In this document: one piece after another, positions 20,532 through 22,218 of the stretch
Position numbering within the stretch: position 1 is the stretch's first letter
How the letters are laid out: each line of letters begins with the position of its first letter
Source of the DNA: DASVBE01 sp036375995
Lineage (GTDB): Bacteria; Actinomycetota; Actinomycetes; Streptosporangiales; Streptosporangiaceae
DNA: 22,218 nucleotides
Assembly (NCBI GenBank): GCA_036375995.1
Contig: DASVBE010000199.1
Coordinates: 1-22,218 of the forward strand
Reading direction: 5' to 3'
The notes under the pieces: generated by a model
What the model saw: the letters and a program-made list of their open reading frames with translations, nothing else
The model's database searches: none
What the model was told of the DNA's origin: nothing
Made by a program: the position numbers and the translations under genes

Positions 20532-21824
20532 ATGAGCCAACAGACAGGTCTGTCTGACCAGATGCCCCTCGCCCCGGCCCGGCCGGGCCGGCTTCCCACC
20601 GGTGCCGCGTTCGCGCTGCAGCTGTCAATAGTGGTGTTCTTCCTGGCCGCGTCGGCCGCGCCGACCCCGCTGTACGCCCTGTACCAGGCGCGCTGGGGGT
20701 TCTCCCCGATCACGACCACGGTGGTGTTCGGGATCTACGCGGTCGCCGTGCTGGCCGCGCTCCTGACCGTCGGCTCGCTCTCGGACCACGTCGGGCGGCG
20801 GCCGGTGCTGCTGGCCGCCCTCGCCGGGCAGGCCGCGGCCATGGTCGTGTTCGCCGTGGCGTCCGGCGTGCCCGAGCTGATGGCCGCGCGGGTCATCCAG
20901 GGGCTGGCCACCGGCGCGGCCGCAGGCGCCGTCGGCGCGGGCCTGCTCGACCTGCACCGGACGCGGGGCACGCTGGCCAACGCGGTCGCGCCGATCACCG
21001 GCACCGCCACCGGCTCGCTCGGGTCCGGGCTTCTGGTGCAGTACCTGCCCGACCCGTCCCGGCTGGTGTACCTGATCCTGCTGGTGATCTTCGCGGTTCA
21101 GGCGGTGGGCGTGCTGCTGATGGCCGAGTCCTCGCCGCGCCAGCCGGGCGCGCTCGCCTCACTCCAGCCCACGTTCAGCCTTCCCGCCGCGGTCCGCGCC
21201 CCGCTGGTGCGTGCGATCCCGGCCCTGATCGCGCTGTGGGCGCTGGGCGGCCTGTACGCCTCACTCGGCCCGGCGCTCGTGGCGCAGATCACCGGGCAGC
21301 ACTCGTTCGTGCTCGGCGGGCTGTCGGTAGCCGTGCTGGCCGGCACCGGGGCCGCGGCGGTGCTGCTGCTGCGCTCGGCGCCGCCCGCCGCGGTGCTGCT
21401 GACCGCCTGCCTCGCGCTGGTCGCCGGGGTGGGGATCACGCTGGTGGCCGTCCAGCTGTCGGCTGCCACGGTGTTCTTCGCGGGCACGGTGGTGGCCGGG
21501 ACCGGCTTCGGCGCCGGGTTCCAGGGCGTGGTCCGCAGTGTGCTGCCGCATGCGCCCGCCCATCAGCGGTCCGGCGTGCTGTCGCTCATCTGGGTGGTGT
21601 CCTACCTGGCCCTGGGCCTGCCCGCGGTACTGGCCGGGGTGCTCGTGGTGCACGGCGGCGGCATCCCCGGCACGGCCCGCGAGTACGGCTCGGCGGTCAT
21701 GCTGCTGGCCGCGCTCGCCCTGGCCGGCCTGATCCGGTCCCAGCGCCGCCCGGCTCCGGCCCCGGCGGTGCCCGCGCCCGTCAGGACGCCCGACTACTAC
21801 CAGATCCTGGAGCGCTGCGGCTGA
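20532..21824 (+). CDS. 12-TM MFS transporter (drug/metabolite exporter)
   Basis: A 430-residue major facilitator protein with about twelve hydrophobic segments. TM1 reads FALQLSIVVFFLAASAAPTPLYALYQ, the TM2-TM3 loop holds motif A (GSLSDHVGRRPVLL), and the RVIQGLATGAAAGAVGAGLLDL segment follows in TM4. This resembles AraJ/CynX-like and bacterial drug-efflux MFS proteins often paired with TetR. ATG 20532 begins the message predicted from the promoter; the second TetR operator lies inside its first codons. The C-terminal tail is Pro/Ala-rich and ends PDYYQILERCG. The substrate is not known; the linked repressor suggests export of a small toxic or signalling compound. Confidence 0.88.
   Translation: MSQQTGLSDQMPLAPARPGRLPTGAAFALQLSIVVFFLAASAAPTPLYALYQARWGFSPITTTVVFGIYAVAVLAALLTVGSLSDHVGRRPVLLAALAGQAAAMVVFAVASGVPELMAARVIQGLATGAAAGAVGAGLLDLHRTRGTLANAVAPITGTATGSLGSGLLVQYLPDPSRLVYLILLVIFAVQAVGVLLMAESSPRQPGALASLQPTFSLPAAVRAPLVRAIPALIALWALGGLYASLGPALVAQITGQHSFVLGGLSVAVLAGTGAAAVLLLRSAPPAAVLLTACLALVAGVGITLVAVQLSAATVFFAGTVVAGTGFGAGFQGVVRSVLPHAPAHQRSGVLSLIWVVSYLALGLPAVLAGVLVVHGGGIPGTAREYGSAVMLLAALALAGLIRSQRRPAPAPAVPAPVRTPDYYQILERCG
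20540..20553. promoter_or_regulatory. TetR operator 2, ACAGAC-AG-GTCTGT
   Basis: The same 6-base arms as operator 1 with a different two-base centre, 35 bp downstream and inside the first codons of the MFS gene (residues 3-8, QQTGLS). A repressor bound here would add a roadblock to the promoter block at operator 1. Confidence 0.65.
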
Positions 21825-21837
21825 CCCGCCCTGAACC

Positions 21838-21890
21838 TGATCGAAGTGCCCGTTGCCTGGCCCAGAAGGCAGGCAACGGCACTTCGATCA
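21838..21890. terminator. long bidirectional terminator hairpin
   Basis: About 21 base pairs form between 21838-21859 and 21870-21890, with a single bulged C on the left arm and a ten-base loop. It lies between the MFS stop (21824) and the stop of the convergent flavoprotein gene (21908). It is the longest stem in the window and unusually AT-containing for this DNA (TGATCGAAGTGCC arm). Confidence 0.75.
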
Positions 21891-21907
21891 CCTCCGGGCC
21901 CAGCCCT

Positions 21908-22218
21908 CTACCAGGGCTGGCTGGAGCTGGTCCAGTGGGTGAGATCGTCGATGTCGGACATCTTGTGCACGTGCCGCGGCGGGGTGGCGAACGTGGCGTA
22001 CGGGGTGACCCGGATCACCACCCGCTGCTCTTCCCTGGCCATCTCGGCGATCTGCTCGTGCCGCTCAGGCGGCACCTCCTCCCCCGCCATCACCCCGATG
22101 ACCCGGCGCAGCACGTCCGCGGCCTGCTTCTCGTCCCGCTCGAGCACGGCGTCGCCGTAGACCTGGACGTAGGTCAGCGGCCACTTCTCGTCCAGCACGC
22201 ACAGGCTGACCTTGCCGT
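21908..22218 (-). CDS. PPOX/F420-type flavin-binding protein (N-terminus beyond window)
   Basis: C-terminal 102 residues of a split-barrel pyridoxamine-phosphate-oxidase-like protein. The frame is open to the right edge (reading GKVSLCVLDEKWPLTYVQVY), so the start lies outside; the Met codon-like GTG at 22198 is internal. The visible part has the V-SLCVLDE-WPL-YV core strand, GDAVLERD, a helix RRVIGVMAGEEVPPERHEQI, and the RVVIRVTPYATFATPPRH segment typical of F420-dependent or FMN-type actinobacterial members. Such proteins reduce or bind heme products, quinones or unknown substrates. It is the second split-barrel oxidoreductase in the window besides the Ddn-type protein. Confidence 0.75.
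   Translation of the reverse strand, partial: GKVSLCVLDEKWPLTYVQVYGDAVLERDEKQAADVLRRVIGVMAGEEVPPERHEQIAEMAREEQRVVIRVTPYATFATPPRHVHKMSDIDDLTHWTSSSQPW

Noticed and set aside
1..22218. tRNA, rRNA, integrase, transposase or attachment sites
   Set aside because: None was recognised on either strand by eye; short att-like repeats could be missed without computation.

Overview
The window is very GC-rich DNA with G/C-ending codons, frequent GTG starts and few leader sequences. The gene families (deazaflavin/F420-type enzymes, acyl-CoA metabolism, many TetR repressors, YVTN lipoproteins) point to a soil-type actinomycete (Actinomycetota). Genus cannot be fixed from the sequence. No tRNA, rRNA, CRISPR array, integrase or intact transposase was seen; the content looks like ordinary accessory chromosome.

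Layout. 1-468: left-edge palindrome, a possible 44-residue peptide gene, then an acyl-CoA dehydrogenase (469-1620). 1777-3104 (minus): a two-gene envelope operon encoding a Cys-rich signal-anchored protein and an Ig-like protein with signal peptide and C-terminal membrane anchor. 3503-4705: a YVTN beta-propeller lipoprotein, preceded by a 398-bp gap with a nested hairpin. 4791-6344 (minus): acyl-CoA carboxylase carboxyltransferase. 6571-8482: patatin lipase plus PlsC-type acyltransferase, a lipid-remodelling pair. 8472-9633 (minus): Lrp/AsnC regulator and a DUF6624-like zinc-ribbon protein, divergent from an APC amino-acid permease (9739-11037). 11093-13490: DHA2 multidrug MFS exporter divergent from its TetR regulator, separated by five operator-like repeats. 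13585-14729: Rrf2 regulator and NIPSNAP protein, translationally coupled. 14780-14982: wreck of an ECF sigma factor gene. 15058-17315: ACAD10/11-type phosphotransferase plus a DUF7064/7065-type protein, behind a KstR-like operator. 17361-17545 (minus): stump of an EAL-domain gene, abutting a phospholipase D-like protein (17543-19267, minus). 19409-19837: deazaflavin-dependent nitroreductase. 19893-21824: TetR and 12-TM MFS exporter, divergent and apparently leaderless, with two copies of a near-identical operator. 21908 to the right end (minus): partial PPOX/F420-type flavoprotein.

Four of the convergent junctions carry long GC-rich inverted repeats that probably act as bidirectional terminators, and a fifth (after the acyl-CoA dehydrogenase) has a shorter hairpin. 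Three regulator/transporter modules (Lrp-APC, TetR-DHA2, TetR-MFS) each have visible candidate operators. The most unusual signals are: (i) the permease C-terminus carries a stretch nearly identical to part of the TetR ligand-domain coding sequence 2.3 kb away; (ii) the ordered operator array; (iii) the KstR-like box in front of a possible hydroxyacyl-CoA kinase operon; (iv) two gene wrecks (ECF sigma, EAL) showing past rearrangement. I did not find a convincing wholly new defence or mobile system.
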